Shown here: piece by piece, positions 8,314-15,033 of the stretch | How the letters are laid out: the number at the start of each line of letters is the position of its first letter | How positions within the stretch are numbered: the stretch's first letter is position 1 | From: Bacillota bacterium | Lineage (GTDB): Bacteria; Bacillota; Clostridia; Oscillospirales; Ethanoligenentaceae | DNA length: 19,843 bases | NCBI GenBank assembly: GCA_023391835.1 | Contig: JAEWAE010000044.1 | Location: 1-19,843 of the forward strand | Direction: 5' to 3' | Notes under the pieces: generated by a model | Databases searched by the model: none | What the model was told of the DNA's origin: nothing | What the model saw: the letters and a program-made list of their open reading frames with translations, nothing else | Program-made: the position numbers and the translations under genes

Positions 8314-8320
8314 GTCCAAA
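8296..8320. promoter_or_regulatory. Two adjoining dyads over the AraC-gene promoter (candidate operator)
   Basis: AAATCCGGATTT (8296-8307) is a perfect 12-bp palindrome lying between the -35 and -10 elements. TTTGGA-AAG-TCCAAA (8306-8320) is a perfect 6-3-6 inverted repeat covering the -35. Such placement suggests a repressor or autoregulator site. AraC proteins more often use direct repeats, so the binding protein may be another regulator. Confidence 0.4.
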
Positions 8321-8373
8321 CCGTGGGTTTGCCACCGTACGACGCTTTTTCGCCGGAGGCTCCCAAAACCACC

Positions 8374-8402
8374 TTGACAGCCGTCCGGCCGGGGACTATA
8401 CT
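8374..8402 (+). promoter_or_regulatory. Strong sigma-A promoter of the tyrS leader
   Basis: A perfect TTGACA (8374-8379), a 17-bp spacer and TATACT (8397-8402). The expected transcription start is near 8409, about 40 nt before the leader peptide start and 300 nt before tyrS. Confidence 0.8.
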
Positions 8403-8447
8403 GAGAAATAAATTGTCACGGAATAGACCGGGAAGGAGACCGAAGCC

Positions 8448-8546
8448 ATGCGCGATTGCGAGATGCTTTTCTGCCGCAGCGGATATTATTACGCCAAAGC
8501 CGCCAGTCAGCCGGGCTTTGGTCAATATCCGCCTGCGCGCGGGTAA
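8448..8546 (+). CDS. Tyrosine-rich leader peptide of the tyrS attenuator
   Basis: 32-codon ORF, ATG at 8448 and TAA at 8544-8546, with AAGGAG about 9 nt upstream. The central part reads SGYYYAKAASQPGFGQY. Three consecutive Tyr codons (TAT TAT TAC, 8484-8492) and a fourth at 8526 give 4 Tyr in 32 residues. It lies between a strong promoter and an intrinsic terminator ahead of tyrosyl-tRNA synthetase, the classic position of an attenuation leader. The Tyr triplet falls in the 5' arm of a pause hairpin. Ribosome stalling there when charged tRNA-Tyr is scarce would free the antiterminator. The peptide itself needs no function. The arrangement is seen in the sequence; the mechanism is inferred from known amino acid biosynthetic attenuators. 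Confidence 0.8.
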   Translation: MRDCEMLFCRSGYYYAKAASQPGFGQYPPARG

Positions 8547-8570
8547 CGGCGGATTTCCGGTGGCGGGCGG
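8475..8570 (+). promoter_or_regulatory. tyrS attenuator: pause hairpin and antiterminator pairings
   Basis: Pause hairpin (1:2): 8475-8479 pairs with 8533-8537 and 8480-8487 pairs with 8524-8531, 13 bp with one bulged C (8532). An inner perfect 8-bp stem pairs 8494-8501 with 8514-8521. Tyr codons 8484-8492 begin in arm 1. Antiterminator (2:3): CCGCCTGC (8529-8536) pairs with GCGGGCGG (8563-8570), 8 bp with one U-G, which would occupy the 5' arm of the terminator. A ribosome at the stop codon (8544) would cover arm 2 and let the terminator form; a ribosome held at the Tyr codons would cover arm 1 and leave arm 2 free. Confidence 0.7.
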
Positions 8571-8603
8571 CTCGGAGCTTCGGCTTTGAGCCGCCCGCTT
8601 TTT
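8563..8603 (+). terminator. Intrinsic terminator of the tyrS attenuator
   Basis: A perfect 11-bp stem (8563-8573 with 8588-8598) continues through GGAGC/GCTTT (8574-8578 with 8583-8587, two G-U) to a UUCG tetraloop (8579-8582), 16 bp in all, followed by TTTTT (8599-8603). It sits upstream of tyrS, so it must be conditional for tyrS to be expressed from the 8374 promoter. Confidence 0.88.
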
Positions 8604-8711
8604 ATGCAAAAGGGGGTGAAGCCATGTGCCGCCGCATCCGGCGTTCCCGTGCGCGCGACTGTTACCGCGTCGTCTGTCCGCATCCAGCCGCGACAAAACG
8701 GAGGAATCCAC

Positions 8712-9902
8712 ATGGAAAAACAGGCAATCATCGACCGGATACTGCGGGATGCGGTGGAAGCCGTATCCCGGCAGGAGCTGATTCAAAAACTGGGCGGCGG
8801 GCGGCCGCTGACCGTGAAACTTGGCGCCGACCCCAGCCGGCCCGACCTGCATTTGGGCCACACGGTGCTGCTGCGCCGGCTGCGGCTGTTCCAGCAGTTG
8901 GGGCATACCATCGTCTTTGTCATCGGTGATTTCACCGGCATGATCGGCGACCCTACCGGACGCAGCCGCACCCGCCCGGCCCTGACGCTCGAGCAGACCC
9001 GCCGCAGCGGCGAAAGCTATTTCCGTCAGGTCACACGCATCCTCGACCCGGCCCGCACCGCCGTGCGCTATAATTCCGAATGGCTGGGCAAGCTGGATTT
9101 CGGGGATGTCATCCGCCTTGCCTCCCGATGCACGGTGGCACGCATGCTCGAGCGCGACGATTTTTCGCGGCGGTGGGCGGCGCATACGCCCGTCTACCTC
9201 CACGAGCTGCTCTATCCGCTGGCCCAGGCGTATGATTCGGTGGCGCTGCATGCGGATGTGGAACTGGGCGGCACCGACCAGACCTTCAACCTGCTCATGG
9301 GTCGTGCTTTACAAGAAAGTTTCGGCCAGCCCCCACAGGATATCCTCACCTATCCGCTGCTCGTGGGTCTGGACGGAAAAGAAAAAATGAGCAAATCCCT
9401 CGACAATTATATCGGCCTGAATGAAGCGCCGGACGTGATGTTTGAAAAAGCCATGCGGGTGCCGGATGCGTGCCTGCCGCAGTATTTCGCCCTGACGACG
9501 GATATCGCGTCAGAGCAGTTTGCTCCCCTGGTGCAGCAGGATATCCGGCAGGCCCATTTTGCCTATGCCGACGCCATCGTGACCATGTATCACGGCCGCG
9601 CGGAAGCGGAAAAGGCGCTGCGGCGCTATCGGCGGGTCGCCGCCGGGACTTTGCCCGACGCCATGCCCGAAATCACCGTCCCGCGCGGCGAAATCCCGCC
9701 GGACGGTGTGCCGCTGACCGACCTGCTGCTGCGGGCGGGGTTTGCCGCTTCCCGCTCCGAGGCCCGGCGGGCCGTGGCCGGCCGAGGCGTGCGCATCGAC
9801 GGTGCGGCCGTGGAAGACGCCGCCCGCCGGCTGGAGCTGACCCGGCCGGTGGTGCTTCAATTCGGCAAGGGCCGCTTCTGCCGCTTCCGCTTGGGGGAAT
9901 AA
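8712..9902 (+). CDS. tyrS: Tyrosyl-tRNA synthetase
   Basis: 396-residue class I aminoacyl-tRNA synthetase that charges tRNA-Tyr. The catalytic Rossmann domain carries the HIGH-type motif HLGH (47-50) within KLGADPSRPDLHLGH, the GDFTGMIGDPTGR loop, ELGGTDQTFNLLMGR (184-198) and KMSKS (225-229). The C-terminal 60 residues are an S4 RNA-binding domain (PLTDLLLRAGFAASRSEARRAV). The DLHLGHTVLLRRLR form places it in the TyrZ-like branch of bacterial TyrRS rather than the E. coli branch. ATG 8712 has GGAGGA in front. The frame is open upstream to 8586, but that would read through the terminator. It is regulated by a Tyr leader attenuator and followed by its own intrinsic terminator. Confidence 0.95.
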   Translation: MEKQAIIDRILRDAVEAVSRQELIQKLGGGRPLTVKLGADPSRPDLHLGHTVLLRRLRLFQQLGHTIVFVIGDFTGMIGDPTGRSRTRPALTLEQTRRSGESYFRQVTRILDPARTAVRYNSEWLGKLDFGDVIRLASRCTVARMLERDDFSRRWAAHTPVYLHELLYPLAQAYDSVALHADVELGGTDQTFNLLMGRALQESFGQPPQDILTYPLLVGLDGKEKMSKSLDNYIGLNEAPDVMFEKAMRVPDACLPQYFALTTDIASEQFAPLVQQDIRQAHFAYADAIVTMYHGRAEAEKALRRYRRVAAGTLPDAMPEITVPRGEIPPDGVPLTDLLLRAGFAASRSEARRAVAGRGVRIDGAAVEDAARRLELTRPVVLQFGKGRFCRFRLGE

Positions 9903-9949
9903 GACAAGCGGGGAGCGGCGCGCCCCCCGATGCCATTCCGGCTACTCTG

Positions 9950-9983
9950 AAATCCGCGGGTAAATCTGCCCCGCGGATTTTTT
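9950..9983 (+). terminator. Intrinsic terminator of tyrS
   Basis: AATCCGCGGG (9951-9960) pairs perfectly with CCCGCGGATT (9970-9979) around a 9-nt loop and is followed by TTTT. A further T-tract lies a few bases on (9987-9994). It lies 48 nt after the tyrS stop. Confidence 0.9.
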
Positions 9984-10292
9984 GCAATTTTTTTGAAATG
10001 TTGGAATTCCAACGGAAAACATTACGGCGGACTGCTACAATACAGACAGAAAGGCGTTTCCGGTGATTCCAAAAAAGAAAGTGCAGTCGAAATCATACCC
10101 CGCTGTCGTCGACATCCGGGCAGGATGATCCGGTTGCAGGCTTTTCCGGAATTGCTGCGGGGCGCCGCAAGACAGATTAACTATTAAAAGTCAACCCTGA
10201 AATTGAGGCTGGTGGTCAAAAAGCAGATGGTTCAAAAAGGGTATAGCAAAGCAGGCGTCTGCTAAGACACCATGCGGGCTATGTAGTGAAAG
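9984..10292. other. Gap between tyrS terminator and transposase: promoter-like site plus IS right end
   Basis: About 200 bp of apparently native sequence, followed by roughly 100 bp belonging to the IS110 right end. The native part holds the palindrome and promoter at 10000-10041 and then no recognisable gene. Before the IS arrived it probably served as the upstream control region of nrdB. No riboswitch or leader peptide was recognised. Confidence 0.5.
10000..10041 (+). promoter_or_regulatory. Palindrome GTTGGAATTCCAAC and extended -10 promoter
   Basis: A perfect 14-bp palindrome (10000-10013) precedes TGCTACAAT (10033-10041), an extended -10. The -35 is poor (CGGAAA, 17-bp spacer), so an activator or the extended -10 would carry recognition. 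It points toward nrdB, but an IS110 element now lies in between. Confidence 0.45.
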
Positions 10293-11468
10293 TTACGCTG
10301 CTAAGTGGTAGGGTTCGCCGGATTTCTCCATGGCATAGATCAGCCGCACCAGTTTTTTGGCGGCGTGAGAGATGGCGACATTGTAGTGCTTGCCCTCCGC
10401 ACGTTTTTTAGCAAGATATGCAGCAAAGGTTGGATCCCAAAGACAGACGTACTTGGTGGCGTTGAAGATGGCATAGCGCAGGTATCTGGAACCGCGTTTT
10501 TCCATGTGGGCATAGCAGTTTTTGAACTGCCCGGATTGGTAGGTTGAGGGTGAAAGTCCAGCGTAGGCCAATAGCTTGTCAGGAGAATCGAAGCGAGAGA
10601 AGTCACCGACCTCGGCGAGGATCATGGCTCCCATCCGGCAGCCAATACCCGGGATCGTCGTGATTGGAGAATGCTGTTCATCCATGATATTCTGAATCTC
10701 TTCCTCAATTTCGTCAATCTCGGTGTCTAACTCTCGAATAAGATTGATAGTATGGCGAAGCTCCAATGACTTTGCCGGCATCGCAGAACCAACGGAATTT
10801 CTGGCCGCCTCACGGATATTCACAGCCATATCCCGTCCATAGTGACCTTTGGAAGCGTCGTGCAGAAGTGCTTTCAGCCGCGTCAGATGTGCCTGGGCAA
10901 TTTGTTGGGCTCCCGGAAGTTCCTCCAGCAAGGCGTAAACGGAGACCATGTGAAGTGTCGGCACCAGCTTTTCCAGCTCTGGGAACAGGATGCAGACCAG
11001 TCTGGATACCGACTGTTTAAGCTGGCCGCGCTCTTTCACCTTGTCAAAACGGTATCTTGTGAGTGACTTTAGCTCCTCATTGTGGTAAGCTGTGTCTGTG
11101 TAGGGCTTGAGGCCCACATCGGACAAAAGCATAGCCGCAATCGTTCGCGCATCGACACGATCGGTCTTCGTCTTTCTGAGACTGAGGCTCTTCCGGTAAA
11201 GATTGGTGTGCAAGGGGTTTAAGACATAGGTGGCCAGACCGTTGTCAAGAAGAAACCCGAGAATGTTGTAGCTGTAATGTCCGGTAGCCTCAAGTCCTAC
11301 TTTTATTTTGTCCTGAGGAGAGGAACATTCCCGAATTCTTCGCAGCAGGCAGTGAAAGCCATCCATGCTGTTCGGGATAGTGAACACATCCGCAAGGACT
11401 TCCCCTTCCGAGCTGACAATAAAACAGTCATGCTTGTCCTTGGCAACGTCGATTCCAACAGAAATCAT
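10293..11468 (-). CDS. IS110-family transposase (DEDD recombinase)
   Basis: 391-residue recombinase that mobilises its IS by RNA-guided or site-specific recombination. The N-terminal RuvC-like domain shows D7 (GIDVAKDKH), E60 (VGLEATGHY) and D103/D106 (KTDRVDARTIA), the DEDD set. A coiled segment lies near 240-265. The C-terminal transposase domain has TIPGIGCRMG, a helix-hairpin-helix, and AYAGLSPSTYQSG with the conserved Ser (S312). It is full length and intact. ATG 11468 was chosen over an upstream in-frame ATG (11504) because GGAGG lies 7 nt before it and MISVGIDVAK is the normal family start. Codon use is less GC-rich than its neighbours, consistent with recent arrival. Confidence 0.93.
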   Translation of the reverse strand: MISVGIDVAKDKHDCFIVSSEGEVLADVFTIPNSMDGFHCLLRRIRECSSPQDKIKVGLEATGHYSYNILGFLLDNGLATYVLNPLHTNLYRKSLSLRKTKTDRVDARTIAAMLLSDVGLKPYTDTAYHNEELKSLTRYRFDKVKERGQLKQSVSRLVCILFPELEKLVPTLHMVSVYALLEELPGAQQIAQAHLTRLKALLHDASKGHYGRDMAVNIREAARNSVGSAMPAKSLELRHTINLIRELDTEIDEIEEEIQNIMDEQHSPITTIPGIGCRMGAMILAEVGDFSRFDSPDKLLAYAGLSPSTYQSGQFKNCYAHMEKRGSRYLRYAIFNATKYVCLWDPTFAAYLAKKRAEGKHYNVAISHAAKKLVRLIYAMEKSGEPYHLAA

Positions 11469-11469
11469 A

Positions 11470-11647
11470 GTAAAACCTCCAGCGGCAAAATTGTGATGCT
11501 GCATCCACAGGGCGCTTTGCTCTTGTAACCTTGTTCCACATAAACCGTCTGGCGGTATTTAACTGATTAACAAAACTGCAAAGGGCTGTGGTTGGAACCT
11601 TTCTGAAACCATCTGGTGGTAGGAGGAAAAGACCAATCCACAGCATC
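11470..11647 (-). ncRNA. Candidate IS110 bridge RNA
   Basis: IS110-group elements encode a bridge RNA of about 180 nt in the left end, upstream of the transposase. Here TGCTACACT (11654-11662, minus strand) is an extended -10 whose start would fall near 11647, leaving about 178 nt to the transposase start. The interval contains several stem-loops: the two CCAGA-loop hairpins (11606-11620 and 11542-11556) and AAAGG/CCTTT around 11580-11602. Assignment rests on position, length and structure. Guide loops were not established. Confidence 0.45.
11542..11620 (-). repeat. Paired CCAGA-loop hairpins with compensatory stem change
   Basis: On the minus strand ACC-A-CCAGA-T-GGTTT (11606-11620) and ACC-G-CCAGA-C-GGTTT (11542-11556) are the same 15-mer, 64 bp apart. 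They differ only at the two positions that pair with each other, A-T in one copy and G-C in the other. This looks like a conserved RNA stem-loop present twice in the IS left end. Confidence 0.6.
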
Positions 11648-11718
11648 CCTTACAGTGTAGCATAGTCCTTGGAGAAGGACTTTAAAAACTACTACTCTAT
11701 AATACAAGGAGAAAATCT

Positions 11719-12759
11719 ATGCCCATGCAGAAAAAGCCGCTTTTCAACCCCAACGGCGACACCGACCTCGGCCACCGGCGGATGATCGGCGGTGACACCA
11801 CCAACCTCAACGATTTCAACAATATGAAATACGCCTGGGCCAGCGACTGGTATCGTCAGGCGATGAATAATTTCTGGATTCCCGAGGAGGTAAGCCTCGC
11901 CGCCGACGTCAAGGAATACCCCCATCTGCCCGAAGCGACACGGCGCGCCTACGATAAGATCCTGTCGTTTTTGATTTTTCTCGACAGCATCCAGACGGCC
12001 AACCTGCCCTATGTGGGCGAGTATATCACCGCCAACGAGGTCAATCTCTGTCTGAATATCCAGACGTTTCAGGAGGCTGTGCACAGCCAGAGCTACAGTT
12101 ATATGCTCGACACCATTTGTGACCCGCAGCGGCGCAACGAGATACTGTATCAGTGGAAAAACGACCCCCATCTGCTCGCGCGCAACACCTTCATCGGCGA
12201 GCAGTACAACGCCTTTTACAACAGCCAGACGCCGGAGCATCTGATGCGCACGGTGGTGGCCAACTATATCCTCGAGGGCGTCTATTTTTACTCGGGCTTC
12301 ATGTTCTTTTACAATCTGGGCCGGAATGGGAGCATGCCCGGCTCGGTGCAGATCATCCGCTATATCAACCGGGATGAGAACACCCACCTGTGGCTGTTCC
12401 GCAGCATCCTGCTGGAACTGCGCAAGGAGAATCCGGAGCTTTTCACCCCCGAAAAAGAGGCGGCCTACCGCGACATGATCCGCACCGGCTGCGAGCAGGA
12501 AATCGCCTGGGGGCATTACGTCATCGGCGACGAGGTCAAGGGGCTGACTCGCCGGATGATCACCGACTATGTGCAGTATCTCGGCAATCTGCGCTGCACG
12601 GGGCTGGGCTTCGAGAAGCTTTACGAGGGTCACGACGCGGAGCCGGAATCCATGAGTTGGGTGAGCCAGTACAGCAACGCCAACACCATCAAGACCGACT
12701 TTTTTGAAGCCCGCAGCACCGCCTACGCCAAGAGCGGCGCGCTGGTGGACGATCTCTGA
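11719..12759 (+). CDS. nrdB: Class I ribonucleotide reductase small (beta) subunit
   Basis: 346-residue radical-generating subunit of aerobic-type ribonucleotide reductase. Aligned by eye with E. coli NrdB, the dimetal ligands are D89, E119, H122, E186, E220 and H223 (in FLDS, FQEAVHSQSY, YILEGVYF and NRDENTH). Y126 occupies the radical tyrosine position, so a tyrosyl-radical enzyme is expected. The C-terminal tail ends VDDL; such tails dock to the large subunit. AAGGAG lies 7 nt before ATG 11719. No nrdA is adjacent on either side, unusual for class I enzymes. An IS110 element sits immediately upstream. A TATAAT at 11698-11703 is too close to the ribosome binding site to be an easy promoter. 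Confidence 0.94.
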   Translation: MPMQKKPLFNPNGDTDLGHRRMIGGDTTNLNDFNNMKYAWASDWYRQAMNNFWIPEEVSLAADVKEYPHLPEATRRAYDKILSFLIFLDSIQTANLPYVGEYITANEVNLCLNIQTFQEAVHSQSYSYMLDTICDPQRRNEILYQWKNDPHLLARNTFIGEQYNAFYNSQTPEHLMRTVVANYILEGVYFYSGFMFFYNLGRNGSMPGSVQIIRYINRDENTHLWLFRSILLELRKENPELFTPEKEAAYRDMIRTGCEQEIAWGHYVIGDEVKGLTRRMITDYVQYLGNLRCTGLGFEKLYEGHDAEPESMSWVSQYSNANTIKTDFFEARSTAYAKSGALVDDL

Positions 12760-12780
12760 CACCTGGTATTTCCCGGCAGC

Positions 12781-12823
12781 AAAACGCGCATGAATCGGAT
12801 GACGCCGATTCATGCGCGTTTTT
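12781..12823. terminator. Bidirectional intrinsic terminator between nrdB and mccB
   Basis: A perfect 18-bp stem (12781-12798 with 12805-12822) around a 6-nt loop. The T-tract on the plus strand serves nrdB and the A-tract on the 5' side gives TTTT on the minus strand for the mcc operon, so it ends both convergent units. Confidence 0.92.
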
Positions 12824-12853
12824 CACGGCGGATATGGGCGGCGACGGCGGAAA

Positions 12854-14023
12854 TTATCCGGTGATCTTCGCCTTCTCAAGCGCCCCGTCCAGGTCGGCGA
12901 TCAGGTCCTCCGCCTGCTCGATGCCCGCCGACAGGCGTACAAGGGAATCGACGATGCCGATCTGCCGGCGGATCTCGGGCGGGATGGAAGCATGGGTCAT
13001 GGAAGCCGGGTGGCACACGAGGGATTCCACGCCGCCTAGGCTTTCGCCCAGGGTGACGAGCCGGACGCTGCGGAAAAAGCGACGGATATCATAGGCGTCC
13101 GACAACACGAAGGACACGATGCCGCCCGCGCCGGAAGCCTGGCGGCTCTGCACCGCATACCCCTCCGATTCCGGCAGACCAGGATAATACACTCGCTCGA
13201 CCCCCGGGTGGGACTGCAGAAACCGGGCGATCGTCAGCGCGTTGGCCTGATGCCGGTCCATGCGCACCGAGAGGGTCTTGATGCCACGGATCAGCAGCCA
13301 GGAATCAAAGGGTTCCAGCACCCCGCCCGTCGCATTTTGGATAAAGCCAAGACGTTTGGCGATGGTCTCGTCCCCGGCCACCGCCAACCCGGCCACCAGG
13401 TCGCTGTGGCCGCCCAGATATTTGGTGGCGCTGTGCACCACCACGTCGGCCCCCAGCGCGAGGGGACGCTGGAGGTAGGGCGTCATGAAGGTATTGTCGA
13501 CGATAGTCAGCAGCCCGTGCCGGTGTGCGACGGCCGCCGCCGCAGCGATGTCGGTGACGGTCAGCAGCGGGTTGGCCGGGCTTTCGATGAGAAGCCCTTT
13601 GACCTGCGGGCTGATTTTACTCTCGAGCACATTCAGGTCGGATGTATCGACCATCTCGTAAGTCAGGCCGAAATCCCGAAACACCCGATCGAGCACCCGG
13701 AAAGTGCCCCCGTAGACATTGCGGGAAAGCAGCAGCTTATCCCCCGCTTTGAAAAGGAAAAGCACCGCCGTAATGGCCGCCATGCCCGAAGCGAAGGCGA
13801 AGCCGGCCGTGCCGCCTTCCAGCTCGGCAATCAGTTTTTCCAGCGCCTCGCGGGTGGGGTTGCCGGTACGGGAATATTCGTAGCCCTTGTTTTCGCCAAG
13901 GCCCTGCTGCCGATAGGTGGAGGTCTGATAGATCGGTACGCTCACGGCGCCGGTGGCGGCGTCGCCATCCACTCCGCCGTGGATCAGGCGCGAATTGAAA
14001 TGATACGTCTCATTTTGAGTCAT
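12854..14023 (-). CDS. mccB: PLP-dependent cystathionine gamma-lyase / gamma-synthase family enzyme
   Basis: 389-residue fold-type I PLP enzyme. It carries YEYSRTGNPTREALE (48-62), SGMAAITA (79-86), D176 in VDNTFMTPYLQRPL, and the PLP lysine K201 in HSATKYLGGHSD. The C-terminus has SLGGVESLVCHPASMTHASIP and VRLSAGIEQAEDLI. The Cys/Met metabolism PLP family includes cystathionine gamma-lyase, gamma-synthase and homocysteine desulfhydrase, which are hard to separate by eye. Position directly after a cystathionine beta-synthase-type gene favours MccB, which cleaves cystathionine to cysteine. It is separated from mccA by 57 nt with an AAAGGAAA ribosome binding site. metB-like gamma-synthase remains possible. 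Confidence 0.85.
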   Translation of the reverse strand: MTQNETYHFNSRLIHGGVDGDAATGAVSVPIYQTSTYRQQGLGENKGYEYSRTGNPTREALEKLIAELEGGTAGFAFASGMAAITAVLFLFKAGDKLLLSRNVYGGTFRVLDRVFRDFGLTYEMVDTSDLNVLESKISPQVKGLLIESPANPLLTVTDIAAAAAVAHRHGLLTIVDNTFMTPYLQRPLALGADVVVHSATKYLGGHSDLVAGLAVAGDETIAKRLGFIQNATGGVLEPFDSWLLIRGIKTLSVRMDRHQANALTIARFLQSHPGVERVYYPGLPESEGYAVQSRQASGAGGIVSFVLSDAYDIRRFFRSVRLVTLGESLGGVESLVCHPASMTHASIPPEIRRQIGIVDSLVRLSAGIEQAEDLIADLDGALEKAKITG

Positions 14024-14080
14024 AGGGGTTTTCTTTCCTTTCTGTCTTGTAAAATCGGGACCGATTCACAGGTTCGTCGG

Positions 14081-14992
14081 TCAGCCGAACAGATGCTTGC
14101 TGAAATAGCGGTCGCCTCGGTCGGGCAGCAGCACCACGATGGGGCCGGAATTTTTCCGCGCCGCCACCCGGCGGGCCGCCGCCAATGCGGCGCCGGAGGA
14201 AGAGCCGGCTAAAATCCCCTCCTTCGCCGCCAGCCGCCGGACCTCGGCGACGGCCTCGTCGTCGCGGACCTTGATCACCTCGTCCACCAGCGACATATCC
14301 ATCGTTTCCGGCAGGAAGGTATTGCCGATGCCCTCGATGGCGTAGCAGCCGGCCTCCCCGCCGCCCATGGTCGAGCCGACGGGGTCGGCCATGACGCAGA
14401 CCACGTCGGGCTTCTTTTCCTTCAGGTAGCGGGCGACGCCGGTGAGGGTGCCGCCGCTGCCGGCCCCGGCCACAAGGGTGCCGACCTCACCCTCCATCGC
14501 CTCGAATATTTCGGGGCCGGTGGTCTCAAAATGTACCCGGGGATTGGCGGGGTTGGCAAACTGGCTGAGCCGGACCGGATGCGACACCTGTTTTTCCAGC
14601 TCCGCGATTTTTTCAAATGCGCCCTGCATTCCCTTTTCGCGCGGCGTATGGACGATTTCGGCGCCCAGCGCCCGCATGATGACCTGCTTTTCCTCAGAGA
14701 ATTTTTCCGGCACGGCAAAAACGACCCGGTAGCCGCGCCCCATGGCTGCCAACGCGATGCCGATACCCGCATTGCCCGCCGTGGCCTCGAGAATCGTCGA
14801 ACCGGGCCGCAGCAGGCCGCGCTCCTCCGCATCCCGCACCAGCGCAAGGCCCATGCGGTCCTTCACGCTGCCGCCGGGGTTAAACAGCTCGAGCTTAGCC
14901 ACCACGCATGCATCCGGCCCATACCCCATATGGTTCAGCCGGATCATGGGCGTATGGCCGATCAATTCCCGGATATCCTCAATGACCCGCAT
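14081..14992 (-). CDS. mccA: Cysteine synthase / cystathionine beta-synthase family protein (MccA type)
   Basis: 303-residue fold-type II PLP enzyme. It has the PLP lysine K44 in NPGGSVKDR, the substrate loop EATAGNAGIG (69-78), the phosphate-binding GAGSGGT (176-182) and GSSSGAA (263-269) near the C-terminus. Compared with ordinary CysK (TSGNTG), the loop reads TAGNAG, as in MccA-like O-acetylserine-dependent cystathionine synthases. Together with mccB it would convert homocysteine plus O-acetylserine to cysteine. The start at 14992 is set by AAAGGAG 9 nt upstream; the frame is open further, but that region is the leader and terminator. Transcribed from the promoter at 15247-15275 through a cysteine leader attenuator. 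Confidence 0.87.
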   Translation of the reverse strand: MRVIEDIRELIGHTPMIRLNHMGYGPDACVVAKLELFNPGGSVKDRMGLALVRDAEERGLLRPGSTILEATAGNAGIGIALAAMGRGYRVVFAVPEKFSEEKQVIMRALGAEIVHTPREKGMQGAFEKIAELEKQVSHPVRLSQFANPANPRVHFETTGPEIFEAMEGEVGTLVAGAGSGGTLTGVARYLKEKKPDVVCVMADPVGSTMGGGEAGCYAIEGIGNTFLPETMDMSLVDEVIKVRDDEAVAEVRRLAAKEGILAGSSSGAALAAARRVAARKNSGPIVVLLPDRGDRYFSKHLFG

Positions 14993-15033
14993 CCTGTCTG
15001 ACTCCTTTCCCCACAATGCCGTCCAAGGCATAG

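Larger units (their letters stand above)
10188..11677 (-). mobile_element. IS110-family insertion sequence (about 1.5 kb, boundaries approximate)
   Basis: Defined by an IS110-type DEDD transposase with about 100 bp of non-coding sequence on its 3' side and about 210 bp on its 5' side, the usual layout of the IS110 subgroup. As is typical, there are no clear terminal inverted repeats. Two boundary pairs fit: a shared AAG at 10188-10190 and 11675-11677, or a shared TTAAAA at 10184-10189 and 11682-11687. The first would place TTGACT of the right end 16 bp from TGCTACACT of the left end in a circular form, a good junction promoter. The exact ends remain uncertain. Confidence 0.65.

Noticed and set aside
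8409..8610. T-box riboswitch for tyrS
   Set aside because: The expected conserved GGTGGNACCGCG element is absent (CCGGTGGCGGGCGG is only a partial match, and UGGC would not fit the tRNA-Tyr discriminator base). An RBS-started ORF with Tyr codons explains the leader better.
8586..8711. N-terminal extension of tyrS to an upstream start
   Set aside because: The open frame crosses the terminator and its upstream starts lack ribosome binding sites; ATG 8712 has GGAGGA and the normal family N-terminus.
11698..11703. TATAAT as the nrdB promoter -10
   Set aside because: It lies so close to the RBS (11706-11711) that the transcript would start within it, and no -35 fits; left open only as part of the IS finding.
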